Assembly (NCBI GenBank): GCA_001890945.1
Contig: MLAX01000005.1
Span: 62,001 to 126,000 of the forward strand
From: Alphaproteobacteria bacterium AO1-B
GTDB lineage: Bacteria; Pseudomonadota; Alphaproteobacteria; Rhizobiales; Stappiaceae
Length of the DNA stretch: 64,000 nt
Reading direction: 5' to 3'
How positions within the stretch are numbered: position 1 is the first letter of the stretch; every line of letters begins with the position of its first letter. Of this stretch, positions 39,688 through 48,264 are shown in pieces. The translations under genes and the position numbers were made by a program. Under the pieces are notes generated by a model. The model was not told the origin of the DNA and ran no database searches. It saw only the letters and a program-made list of their open reading frames with translations.

Positions 39688-40680
39688 ATGAAACCATTCA
39701 CGTGGGCTCTTGGAGCCGCGATGGCGCTTGGCGTGACTGCCGGCTCATCCTTTGCAGCTGACACAACTTTGCGCATTTCGCTGCAGCTGCCGCTGACAAG
39801 CCACCTTGGGCAGAACCTGACCTTGTTCAAGGAAGAGGTGGAGAAGAACTCCAACGGTGATATTGCGGTCGAAATCTACGATTCCGCGCAGCTTTATAAA
39901 GACAAGGAAGTGCCCGCTGCCGTTGGATCCGGCGCGATCGAGATGGGTGTTGCGTCCCTGACCCGGTATGTCGGTGACATTCCGGCTGTCGACATTTTCT
40001 ATCAGCCATTTCTTTTTGATACCGAGGACAAGGTTCGCGCAGCTGTTGCTCCGGGATCTCCTGTCCGGGGACCGCTTGATGAGGCCATCAAGGGCACCGG
40101 ATCAACCGTCCTGTGGTGGCAGGCCTATGGTGGTGCGATCATGCTGTCTCAGGACGGACCGATCAAAACACCTGAAGACATGAAGGGCAAAAAAGTCCGT
40201 GTCTTCGGCAAGACCCTCGGCGATTTCGTAACCGCTGCGGGCGGCGCTCCAACGCTCATCTCCGGGTCCGAACAGTACCTCGCCTATCAGCGCGGAACAG
40301 TCGATATCGGCATGACTGGCGTTTCCGGTGTCAAGTCCCGGAAGCTTTGGGAAGTCATGGACACCATTACCGTGACCAACCACGCGGACATCGAATTCAT
40401 TGTCGTTGTGAACACGGATTTCTGGAACGGCCTATCGGATGCTCACAAGGAAATCATTCAAGCTGCGGCTTTGACAGCCGAAAATGATGTTCGCGACCGC
40501 ATGTCTCAGATCGAGGCCGATGCGTATGCAGCTGCGGAAGAAAACGGAATGTCCGTTTACAAGCCGACAGCTGAGGAAATCTCTGCCTGGAGAGCGGTCA
40601 GCCAACCAGTTTACGACGCTTATGGCGAAAAAGCCGGCGACCTTGGCAAGCAAGTCATGGACGCGGCGCAGAAGCTTTAG
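39688..40680 (+). CDS. TRAP transporter substrate-binding protein DctP
   Basis: Periplasmic binding protein of a tripartite ATP-independent transporter. The 330-residue protein has a signal peptide (cleavage near residue 23, SSFAAD). It then has a DctP fold: SLQLPLTSHLGQNLTLFKEEV, VEIYDSAQLYKDKEVP, KGKKVRVFGKTLGDFV and QRGTVDIGMTG. A strong GGGAGGAAA site precedes the ATG. The substrate is not evident, though the linked isocitrate-lyase-family enzyme suggests an organic acid. Confidence 0.92.
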   Translation: MKPFTWALGAAMALGVTAGSSFAADTTLRISLQLPLTSHLGQNLTLFKEEVEKNSNGDIAVEIYDSAQLYKDKEVPAAVGSGAIEMGVASLTRYVGDIPAVDIFYQPFLFDTEDKVRAAVAPGSPVRGPLDEAIKGTGSTVLWWQAYGGAIMLSQDGPIKTPEDMKGKKVRVFGKTLGDFVTAAGGAPTLISGSEQYLAYQRGTVDIGMTGVSGVKSRKLWEVMDTITVTNHADIEFIVVVNTDFWNGLSDAHKEIIQAAALTAENDVRDRMSQIEADAYAAAEENGMSVYKPTAEEISAWRAVSQPVYDAYGEKAGDLGKQVMDAAQKL

Positions 40681-40691
40681 GTCGTTTCGAC

Positions 40692-41336
40692 GTGTATATC
40701 GTTGAAGCCTATGCGGCGGCCCTGATCCTCACGGTCGCCGCGCAAGCTGCGCCAGGTCCAAACCTGGTTGCCGTTGCAGCTGCCGCCTTGGGGCAAGGTC
40801 GCCGTGCGGCCGTTTACGTCACCCTCGGTGTGGCGTCCGGCGTTCTTGTCTGGGTTACGGCTGTTGCGTTCGGGCTGGCTGTCTTATTGGATCTTTTTCC
40901 GGCTGTGTTGACAGCCATGAAGATCCTCGGGGGCTGTTATCTTCTTTATGTGGCTGCCAAAGCGGCGCGTTCGGTTTTATGGCCATCGTCTGGTGGGACG
41001 ATCCGGGCTGCCGGTCAGAAAGCGTCTGATTTCAGAAACTGGCGGTTCGGTTTGTTCGTTGTTCTGAGCAATCCCAAGGCCGGCTTGATGTGGATTGCTG
41101 TTGCATCCTTTCTGTTCGGTCAGGGTTTAGAAGCACCAACCGTTCTTGCTTTCGGGCCGCTTGGGGCCGTTTCAGCCTTCCTTGTCTACGGCGCTTACGC
41201 TCTGCTCTTTTCGACGGGTCGGATAACCCTGGCCTATCAAAAATTCCAACGGGGATTTGAGGCTGCATTCGCTGCTGCCTTCGGCGCAATGGGCGCTGCT
41301 CTCATTCTTTCAGGATTGCGCGAAGCGCATCGGTAA
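40692..41336 (+). CDS. LysE/RhtB family exporter within the TRAP operon
   Basis: A 214-residue protein of the LysE translocator family with about six helices. It opens YAAALILTVAAQAAPGPNLVAVAAAALGQGRRAA, with the conserved PGPN motif, and contains FVVLSNPKAGLMWIAVASF, both typical of amino acid or metabolite exporters. It starts at GTG 40692, 11 bases after dctP, and is followed by dctQ after 4 bases. An exporter between importer subunits is unusual; the spacing shows it belongs to the operon. Confidence 0.88.
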   Translation: MYIVEAYAAALILTVAAQAAPGPNLVAVAAAALGQGRRAAVYVTLGVASGVLVWVTAVAFGLAVLLDLFPAVLTAMKILGGCYLLYVAAKAARSVLWPSSGGTIRAAGQKASDFRNWRFGLFVVLSNPKAGLMWIAVASFLFGQGLEAPTVLAFGPLGAVSAFLVYGAYALLFSTGRITLAYQKFQRGFEAAFAAAFGAMGAALILSGLREAHR

Positions 41337-41340
41337 CAAA

Positions 41341-41835
41341 ATGACTGTTTTCTCGAAGCTGACCCTCGCTCTAGCTTGGGTATCGGCGCTTTTATTTGTT
41401 CTGGCCGGCGGCATGCTTACCTTTGAGGTGACTGCCCGGTATCTCTTTGTTGCGCCGACGATTTGGGCTGCGGAGCTGTCCCAGCTGAGCCTCATTTGGG
41501 GCTCCATGATCGCCATGCCCTGGATCCTTGGCGCGGGGCGGCATATTGCCGTTGATGCGGTGACCAACCAGCTGGGGCCAACGGCGCAGCGGGTCTGTCA
41601 GGGCCTTGCAATGATCTTTGTGGCAGGGTTCAGTGCCATAGTGGCCTGGAAGGGCTTTGGGATTTTCTACGATTCCTTTGAGCGCGGCAGAACGACCGGG
41701 TCCATGTTGGATTTGCCCACATGGGTTACGGAACTCGCAATTCCTGTCGGCTTCGGACTTTTGTTCCTGCAGGCGCTGATTGAACTTGGCAAAGCGGCCA
41801 AGGGGCCGGTTTCTCTAAGTGGAGCCGGACATTGA
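41341..41835 (+). CDS. TRAP transporter small permease DctQ
   Basis: The small membrane subunit of the TRAP transporter: 164 residues and four helices, with the family motif ELSQLSLIWGSMIAMPWILGAGRHIAVD in the middle (about residues 40-67). The ATG at 41341 is preferred to an upstream in-frame ATG that overlaps the exporter gene. The stop overlaps the TTG start of dctM (TTGA), which suggests tight coupling. Confidence 0.9.
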   Translation: MTVFSKLTLALAWVSALLFVLAGGMLTFEVTARYLFVAPTIWAAELSQLSLIWGSMIAMPWILGAGRHIAVDAVTNQLGPTAQRVCQGLAMIFVAGFSAIVAWKGFGIFYDSFERGRTTGSMLDLPTWVTELAIPVGFGLLFLQALIELGKAAKGPVSLSGAGH

Positions 41836-43106
41836 CAACGATCCTTATTCTCGCAGCCCTCTTTGCGCTGCTGCTCATCCGTGTTCCCGTTGCCTTTACG
41901 CTTGGTGGACTTGGGTTGGCCCTGCTTTTGTTCGGCGGCTTCTCGCCCCTGATGGCGCCGCAAGCGATCCTATCGACACTCGACGGGTTCATTCTTCTCG
42001 CCGTGCCGTTGTTCCTGTTGATGTCCAACATTTTGCTAAAGGGCGGAGTCGGCAAGGATCTCTTCTCCGCCGTTCATGCCTGGGTCGGACATTGGCCGGG
42101 CGGCCTGGCAGTCGCCACCATCGTTTCCTGCGGCATCTTTGCAGCGATTTCCGGATCGTCCGTGGCGACGGCGGCTACCATCGGCACGGTCGCGATCCCG
42201 GAGATGATCAGCCGAGGCTATGAGAAAAAATTCGTCTATGGACTTCTCGCCGCAGGCGGCACGCTTGGAATCCTGATCCCGCCGTCAATCCCGATGATCG
42301 TTTACGGCTTTGTCACGGAGCAGTCCGTGATTGCGCTCTTTCTGGCAGGCATCGGCCCGGGCCTGTTGCTCGTTGCGCTCTTCATTGCCTTTGCCATGAT
42401 TTACGCCCGCTGGTTCGGCGGTTACACGCCGGAGCCACCGGCAAGTGCCAAGGAACGGATTTCGAGCACGATCCGTGCCCTGCCCTCCATGGTACTGGCC
42501 GGCGTCGTGATCGGTGTCATCTATACCGGCATTGCAACGCCGACAGAGGCCGCGGCCATCGGTTTTGCCGTTGCTCTGTTGATCACCGGCTTTTATCTCC
42601 GGACTCTGACCTGGCAGGGTTTCAAGGAAGCAGCTTTCGAGAGCATGGTGACAACCGTTGCGATCCTCCTGATCGTTGCCGGCGCCAAGGTCTTCGGAAA
42701 AGCGATCACGCTTTACCGGATCCCTCAGGAAATCTCGATGTTCATCGGTCAGAACATCGATACGCCGCTGGCCTTCATTTTGGTGGTGTCGGTGGTTCTT
42801 CTGATCATGGGCCTCGTGTTCGAAGCGCTCTCCATGGTGTTGATCATGACCCCGGTTCTACTGCCGGCCGCGATGGCGCTTGGTTTTGATCCGATCTGGT
42901 TCGGGGTCTATATGGTGGTCATGGTGGAATGTGCGCTGATCACGCCGCCGGTCGGGCTCAATCTTTATGTCATTCAGTCGGTGGCACGATCCAGTTTGGC
43001 GGATGTCTCACGAGGGGTTCTCCCCTTCCTGGCACTGATGCTGCTGAGCGTCGTCATACTCTACCTCTGGACTGATTTGGCCCTCTACATCCCGTTTAAG
43101 CTTTAA
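41832..43106 (+). CDS. TRAP transporter large permease DctM
   Basis: The large 12-helix transport subunit (424 residues). It has the conserved GLALLLFGGF, FAAISGSSVATAATIGTVAIPEM and AAGGTLGILIPPSIPMIVYG segments, and GIATPTEAAAIGF near the middle. It begins with TTG 41832, supported by GGAG 8 bases upstream and by homologous coding sequence from the first residues. It works with the adjacent DctP and DctQ. Confidence 0.93.
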   Translation: MTTILILAALFALLLIRVPVAFTLGGLGLALLLFGGFSPLMAPQAILSTLDGFILLAVPLFLLMSNILLKGGVGKDLFSAVHAWVGHWPGGLAVATIVSCGIFAAISGSSVATAATIGTVAIPEMISRGYEKKFVYGLLAAGGTLGILIPPSIPMIVYGFVTEQSVIALFLAGIGPGLLLVALFIAFAMIYARWFGGYTPEPPASAKERISSTIRALPSMVLAGVVIGVIYTGIATPTEAAAIGFAVALLITGFYLRTLTWQGFKEAAFESMVTTVAILLIVAGAKVFGKAITLYRIPQEISMFIGQNIDTPLAFILVVSVVLLIMGLVFEALSMVLIMTPVLLPAAMALGFDPIWFGVYMVVMVECALITPPVGLNLYVIQSVARSSLADVSRGVLPFLALMLLSVVILYLWTDLALYIPFKL

Positions 43107-43115
43107 GGACATTCC

Positions 43116-43988
43116 ATGCCGTCTCAGGCTGACAAACTCCGCGCCCTTCTGGCGCAAGACAAACTCAATGTGATGCCGTGCTGCTTTGATGCGTTGTCGG
43201 CAAAGCTGATTGAACAAGCGGGTTTCGGGCTGACCTTCATGTCGGGTTTTGCCACGTCCGCGTCCCGCATTGGCCAGCCGGATCTGGGCTTGATGTCCTA
43301 TGCCGAAGTTCTCGACCAGGCCCGTAACATCACCGATGCGATTGAGATCCCGCTAATTGCCGACGGGGATACAGGTTACGGCAATGCCATGAATGTGCGC
43401 CGTACCGTCACCGGATTTGCCAAGGCAGGCGCTGCTGCCGTCATGATCGAGGATCAGCTCGCGCCAAAACGGTGTGGTCACACGCCCGGCAAAGCCGTGG
43501 TAGCCCGCGATGAAGCCTTTGACCGGATCCGCGCCGCGCAAGATGCCAAGGACGCTGGCGCCGACATCCTGATCCTTGCGCGAACGGACGCCCGTCATGA
43601 TCACGGGCTCACTGAAGCGATCGACAGGGCGGCAAAGTTCAAGGAGCTTGGAGCCGACATCCTTTTTGTCGAGGCGCCGAAGACGGTGGAGGAGATGCAA
43701 ACCATCTGCCGCGAACTCCCAGGCCCGAAAATGGCCAATATCGTGGAAGGCGGCGAAACGCCGGAGCTCTCCCACAAGGAACTGGAAGACATAGGGTTTT
43801 CCATTGCGGCGTACCCCCTCACTTTGATGGCCAGTGCCATGCAGGCGATGATGGGCACCTTAGCCAAGTTGAAATCGGATGAAGATCGCACCCCGGATTT
43901 GATGAACTTTTCTGAACTTCGCGATCGCATTGGCTTCAATGATTATTACGAAGCCTCAGCGCATTACGAGACGTCCAAGCGGGATTAG
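43116..43988 (+). CDS. Isocitrate lyase/PEP mutase family enzyme
   Basis: A 290-residue TIM-barrel enzyme. Metal-binding residues lie in PLIADGDTGYGNA, and Glu in AAVMIEDQ. The catalytic loop is PKRCGHTPGK, the K-x-CGH motif of C-C lyases such as 2-methylisocitrate or dimethylmalate lyase, rather than that of PEP mutase. It lies 9 bases after dctM, with AAGGA as ribosome site, so it probably acts on the transported organic acid or a derivative. Oxaloacetate decarboxylase activity is another possibility in this family. Confidence 0.87.
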   Translation: MPSQADKLRALLAQDKLNVMPCCFDALSAKLIEQAGFGLTFMSGFATSASRIGQPDLGLMSYAEVLDQARNITDAIEIPLIADGDTGYGNAMNVRRTVTGFAKAGAAAVMIEDQLAPKRCGHTPGKAVVARDEAFDRIRAAQDAKDAGADILILARTDARHDHGLTEAIDRAAKFKELGADILFVEAPKTVEEMQTICRELPGPKMANIVEGGETPELSHKELEDIGFSIAAYPLTLMASAMQAMMGTLAKLKSDEDRTPDLMNFSELRDRIGFNDYYEASAHYETSKRD

Positions 43989-44099
43989 CCTTTCGGGTGA
44001 TGGCGAATGCAAAGCCACACATGGACCGGTCCTTTTGCGGGTTGGTCAGCCGGCTGATTGCTCGATCAGGCGGGGTTTTGCGGATCTCCAATCAAACTC

Positions 44100-44118
44100 A
44101 GTTGAATTCAGCTCAACT
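44100..44118. promoter_or_regulatory. Inverted repeat upstream of leuC
   Basis: AGTTGA-N7-TCAACT is a 6-base inverted repeat 146 bases upstream of the leuC start. It could be an operator or part of a leader hairpin; no peptide leader or T-box was seen. Confidence 0.3.
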
Positions 44119-44263
44119 CGGAATGCTTGACCTTGACGCGGAGCTGCGCCATTCACTGGACAGAATTCGGCAGTAGCCCCATTCCGGGAGACAACTGTGA
44201 GAGAACGAAGGCTGACGGCGCGGCTTTAAAACGCGCAGGGCCAGCCTGACTGAGGAGAGACCC

Positions 44264-45676
44264 ATGGCCAAGGCACGGACGCTTTACGACAAAATTTGGG
44301 ACGACCACGCGGTCGACATGCAGCCGGACGGAACCGGTCTGCTCTATATTGACCGCCACCTGGTGCATGAAGTGACCAGCCCGCAGGCGTTTGAAGGTCT
44401 GCGCATGACCGGCCGCAAGGTCCGCCAGCCGGGCAAAACCCTTGCCGTGGTTGACCACAATGTGCCGACCACAGACCGCCGTCACGGAATTGACGATCCG
44501 GAGTCCGCACTCCAGGTGGAGACCTTGGCCAAAAACGCAGCTGAGTTCGGCGTTGAGTATTACTCGGAACTCGATATGCGTCAGGGCGTTGTCCATATCG
44601 TTGGCCCTGAGCAAGGCTTCACCCTGCCCGGCATGACCATCGTGTGCGGCGACAGCCACACCTCTACTCACGGCGCTTTCGGTTCGCTGGCCCACGGTAT
44701 CGGTACGTCCGAGGTTGAGCACGTTCTGGCCACCCAGACCCTGATCCAGAAAAAAGCCAAGAACATGCTGGTGAAGGTCAACGGGCAGATCCCGGCTGGT
44801 GTTACGGCCAAGGACATCGTTCTGGCGATCATCGGCAAGATCGGAACGGCCGGTGGCACAGGCTACGTCATTGAGTATGCCGGTGAAGCCATTGAGTCCT
44901 TGTCGATCGAAGGTCGCATGACGGTCTGCAACATGTCGATCGAAGGCGGCGCACGCGCAGGCCTGATCGCGCCGGACGAAAAGACCTTTGAGTACATCAA
45001 GGGCCGTCCGAAAGCGCCGAAAGGTGACGATTGGGACAAGGCGCTTGCCTATTGGAAGACCTTGCACTCCGATGCGGATGCCTATTTTGACAAGGTTATC
45101 GAGCTGGATGCAGCCAATTTGCCGCCGATCGTGTCCTGGGGCTCGTCTCCGGAAGATGTCGTGTCCGTTGAAGGGGTTGTTCCGGATCCAAAGGAAATTG
45201 AAGACGAGAACCGCCGTCAATCAAAGTTCCGGGCGCTCGATTACATGGGCCTTGAACCAGGCACGAAGATCACGGATATCAAGATCGACCGGGCCTTTAT
45301 CGGTTCTTGCACCAACGGCCGCATCGAAGACCTGCGCGCAGCCGCAGCTGTGATCGGCAACCACAAGGTCGCATCGCACGTCAGCGCGATGGTTGTTCCA
45401 GGCTCCGGCCTCGTCAAAGAACAGGCGGAAGAAGAAGGCCTGGATGTGATCTTCAAGGAAGCTGGCTTTGAATGGCGTGAGCCGGGCTGTTCCATGTGCC
45501 TTGCGATGAACGCGGACAAACTCGCTCCGGGTGAGCGCTGCGCGTCGACATCCAACCGGAACTTCGAAGGCCGCCAGGGCCACAAGGGCCGTACCCACCT
45601 GGTGTCGCCAGCGATGGCCGCAGCGGCCGCGATCGCCGGTCATTTCGTCGACATTCGAGACTGGACGGCCAACTGA
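44264..45676 (+). CDS. leuC: 3-isopropylmalate dehydratase large subunit
   Basis: Isomerises 2-isopropylmalate to 3-isopropylmalate in leucine synthesis, together with LeuD. The 470-residue aconitase-family protein has the [4Fe-4S] ligands in [13 protein letters not shown] and [12 protein letters not shown], and the [20 protein letters not shown] signature. Strong ribosome site GAGGAGA. leuD and leuB are not in this window; in rhizobia they are usually elsewhere. The 275 bases before it hold the inverted repeat at 44100. Confidence 0.97.
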   Translation: MAKARTLYDKIWDDHAVDMQPDGTGLLYIDRHLVHEVTSPQAFEGLRMTGRKVRQPGKTLAVVDHNVPTTDRRHGIDDPESALQVETLAKNAAEFGVEYYSELDMRQGVVHIVGPEQGFTLPGMTIVCGDSHTSTHGAFGSLAHGIGTSEVEHVLATQTLIQKKAKNMLVKVNGQIPAGVTAKDIVLAIIGKIGTAGGTGYVIEYAGEAIESLSIEGRMTVCNMSIEGGARAGLIAPDEKTFEYIKGRPKAPKGDDWDKALAYWKTLHSDADAYFDKVIELDAANLPPIVSWGSSPEDVVSVEGVVPDPKEIEDENRRQSKFRALDYMGLEPGTKITDIKIDRAFIGSCTNGRIEDLRAAAAVIGNHKVASHVSAMVVPGSGLVKEQAEEEGLDVIFKEAGFEWREPGCSMCLAMNADKLAPGERCASTSNRNFEGRQGHKGRTHLVSPAMAAAAAIAGHFVDIRDWTAN

Positions 45677-45705
45677 TTCGTCATTGACCGTTTAAGAAAA
45701 TGTTA

Positions 45706-45733
45706 GGGGGCGCCTCAAAGCGCCCCTTTTTCT
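45706..45733 (+). terminator. Terminator after leuC
   Basis: GGGGCGC and GCGCCCC with a 6-base loop, followed by TTTTTC. It lies 30 bases after the leuC stop. Confidence 0.9.
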
Positions 45734-45970
45734 TTGCAAGAAAAAACTGTGGCGGCTCAGTGAATTCATCTGCATTTCCCTAAGTGATTCAGAAAGTTGT
45801 CGTTTTTATCTGCCGAGTTTTCGACACCACCCGGCAGGGTGAAGAAATGAAATCATTGGTCTTCACAAGACTGTCACCTCGGCACTACAATACTCCCATC
45901 GCAAAGGGACATAATCTGCTGTCCGCTCGACTGGACACCAGACGTTCTGACGAAGCGTAAGGAGTGGAAG

Positions 45971-46528
45971 GTGACGATAGCGGTATCGCCGGGAGCTCAT
46001 CCGGCGTTGGTGCTCAATGCGGATTACAGGCCTTTGAGCTACTACCCCTTGTCCTTGTGGAGTTGGCAGGACACCATCAAGGCTGTGTTTCTGGACCGAG
46101 TGAACATCGTTGCGGAATATGACGCAGCGGTCCGAAGTCCGAGCTTCGAATTCAAACTGCCCAGCGTCGTCTCCCTAAAAACCTTCGTCAAACCCAGCCG
46201 GCATCCCGCCTTTACCCGCTTCAACGTATTCCTTCGCGACAAGTTCCAGTGCCAATATTGCGGCAGCAAAGAGGAACTCACCTTCGATCACCTGATCCCG
46301 CGCTCCAAAGGGGGCCTGACAACCTGGGAAAACGTGATCACTGCCTGCTCCCCGTGTAACCTGCGCAAATCCAACAAGTCTTGTGAACAGCTCAACATGT
46401 GGCCCATGCACATGCCGTTCCGCCCGACTATTCAGGACCTGCACAACAACGGCCGCGGCTTCCCACCGAACTATCTGCACGAGAGCTGGATGGACTTCCT
46501 CTACTGGGATACAGAGCTGGACCCATAG
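45971..46528 (+). CDS. HNH endonuclease family protein
   Basis: A 185-residue protein with a four-Cys HNH domain at about residues 90-140: CQYCG, then LTFDHLIPRSKGGLTTWENVI, then CSPCNLRKSN. It starts at GTG 45971, preceded by GGAGTGGAAG. The N-terminal segment (HPALVLNADYRPLSYYPLSLW) is highly typical of a conserved single-copy HNH protein in alphaproteobacteria. It is not next to a restriction or phage gene, so a housekeeping DNA function is likely, but the exact role is unknown. Confidence 0.88.
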   Translation: MTIAVSPGAHPALVLNADYRPLSYYPLSLWSWQDTIKAVFLDRVNIVAEYDAAVRSPSFEFKLPSVVSLKTFVKPSRHPAFTRFNVFLRDKFQCQYCGSKEELTFDHLIPRSKGGLTTWENVITACSPCNLRKSNKSCEQLNMWPMHMPFRPTIQDLHNNGRGFPPNYLHESWMDFLYWDTELDP

Positions 46529-46812
46529 GACTATCCCAGAATTTTCTGCCGGCGATCATTGAATGACTTCTATGTGTCGGGAAGTGGTAGGGTGCGTACT
46601 TCCCCTAAATCACCCATGCTTTCAGGCCTAGATCATCGTTTGGCGTGGCAAATCAGACCAGCGACTTGACATTTTGTGTCAGTTTAATTCGTGAAAAAAG
46701 CGTAAATACTTCAAAAATTCGAGTAGCATTTTAATTGTTTAGGTACTTTTCTTTAGTAGCTATTCCGTAACGTGCCTGAAGGGCATTGGTAGAAACGGGA
46801 TTGCGTGGCTAA

Positions 46813-48186
46813 ATGATAAAAGCCCTGATTTCAAAACTTAACCGAAATCAAGATGGGTCCATCCTGCCGATTTTCGGCGCAATGGTGCTTGTGCTTGTTG
46901 TCATTGGCGGCGCAGCGATCGACATTTCCCGGGCGGTGAATGCACGGGAAAAGCTTGCGTATGCGATCGATGCCGCTGCACTTTCTGTCGCAACGGATCT
47001 CTCCACATCTGCTCTCTCCGATGCGCAAATCAAGACCCGTATCGAAAACTCTTTCCGCGCAAATCTTGGAGACGCTGAGTTTCTGGATCAGGCAATTGAA
47101 AATCTCAGCTTTGTAATCGACGATGACGAAGGGACTGTAACCGTTACCTCCGCCGCCAGTCTAAACAACTACTTTATCGATATTGGCGGTTTTGGAAAAG
47201 AAGCACTTGGGCCAGATGCTTTTAACTTTGGCACGAGTGCCGAGGTGAATTATTCCCGGTTTGATGTTGAGCTAGCATTGATTGTGGATGTGACCGGTTC
47301 AATGAGTGGTGACATGGCTACCTTGCGAGAGGCATCTCAGGCAGTTGTCGATATTCTGCTACCGGAAGATCTTGAAAAAGAAGAAGCAAAGGTCCGCATT
47401 TCTCTTGTTCCGTACAGCCAAGGTGTAAACCTAGGTTCATATGCGAGCAAAGTAATGGGTGGAGAATATTATCCTGTTGCAGGATATTGTGTAACTGAAC
47501 GTGAGGACTATGGACCATACAGGGTTCGATATACTGATGCAGCCTACAATTACTACATCGATGCCAACCCGCCTCCAAGAGAGACATTTTTTGGCGATGG
47601 TGGCAACTACGGTAGCACTAACCGCTGTCCAGCCTCTTCACAACTTATTCCTCTGACAAACGATCGTGACTTACTGACGCCTGCCATTGCAGCGCTCCAA
47701 GCCACTGGTGGTACTGCGGGTCAAACCGGAGCGATTTGGGGTTGGAATACCCTGTCCCCCAACTTTGCGAATGTTTGGCCAACAGAAAGTGTTGCGGCTA
47801 CATATACCAATACAGAGGTATTAAAATTTGCAATCATGATGACCGATGGTGATAACAATAGGCATTTCTATCAGACAGATCGGAGGTGCAATTGGTACAC
47901 CTGTTGGAATTATGATCCGAAAGTATGGGTCGAAACAGGATCTGGCAGTGGTGGATACAATGGAACATCATCGCAAAGGCATCGCGAATACTGTGACAAA
48001 ATGAAAGACGCGGGGATAACGGTATTTGGTGTTTACTTTGGTAATAATAGTAATTCAGTAGGTGCAAGAAATATGCAGTCTTGCGCAAGTCCGGAAAGTT
48101 ATTATCAAGCGAGCTCGAGAGACGGTCTTATTCAGGCTTTTTCAAATATTGCGAAAAAAGTTCAGAATATATATCTCTCGAAGTGA
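46813..48186 (+). CDS. TadG-like pilus assembly protein with von Willebrand domain
   Basis: A 457-residue protein with an N-terminal membrane helix of the TadE/TadG type (QDGSILPIFGAMVLVLVVIG, about residues 14-33, then GAAIDISRA). A von Willebrand A domain follows, starting near residue 155 (ELALIVDVTGSMSG). The MIDAS motif is DVTGS rather than the usual DxSxS. A Tyr- and Cys-rich insertion lies at about 220-275 and 355-400. It lacks other tad/flp genes nearby. Its 3' third is clearly AT-richer than the flanking genes, a possible sign of transfer. Confidence 0.85.
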   Translation: MIKALISKLNRNQDGSILPIFGAMVLVLVVIGGAAIDISRAVNAREKLAYAIDAAALSVATDLSTSALSDAQIKTRIENSFRANLGDAEFLDQAIENLSFVIDDDEGTVTVTSAASLNNYFIDIGGFGKEALGPDAFNFGTSAEVNYSRFDVELALIVDVTGSMSGDMATLREASQAVVDILLPEDLEKEEAKVRISLVPYSQGVNLGSYASKVMGGEYYPVAGYCVTEREDYGPYRVRYTDAAYNYYIDANPPPRETFFGDGGNYGSTNRCPASSQLIPLTNDRDLLTPAIAALQATGGTAGQTGAIWGWNTLSPNFANVWPTESVAATYTNTEVLKFAIMMTDGDNNRHFYQTDRRCNWYTCWNYDPKVWVETGSGSGGYNGTSSQRHREYCDKMKDAGITVFGVYFGNNSNSVGARNMQSCASPESYYQASSRDGLIQAFSNIAKKVQNIYLSK

Positions 48187-48208
48187 TAATGCAGAATATA
48201 TAGAATGC

Positions 48209-48236
48209 AAAGGCCCGTCGTTAAACGGGCCTTTTG
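48209..48236. terminator. Terminator between the tadG-like gene and acs
   Basis: AAGGCCCGT and ACGGGCCTT with a short loop, flanked by A and T residues. It can act on both convergent genes. Confidence 0.88.
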
Positions 48237-48264
48237 TGTTTTCGGGGTACCGGACTGAATGTGT

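Noticed and set aside
44153..45220. A 355-codon open frame on the minus strand opposite leuC
   Set aside because: It lies wholly within or across leuC, has no family likeness, and leuC is certain.
45971..46528. HNH protein as part of a restriction or defence system
   Set aside because: No methyltransferase, specificity subunit or toxin partner is adjacent; neighbours are leuC and a TadG-like gene.
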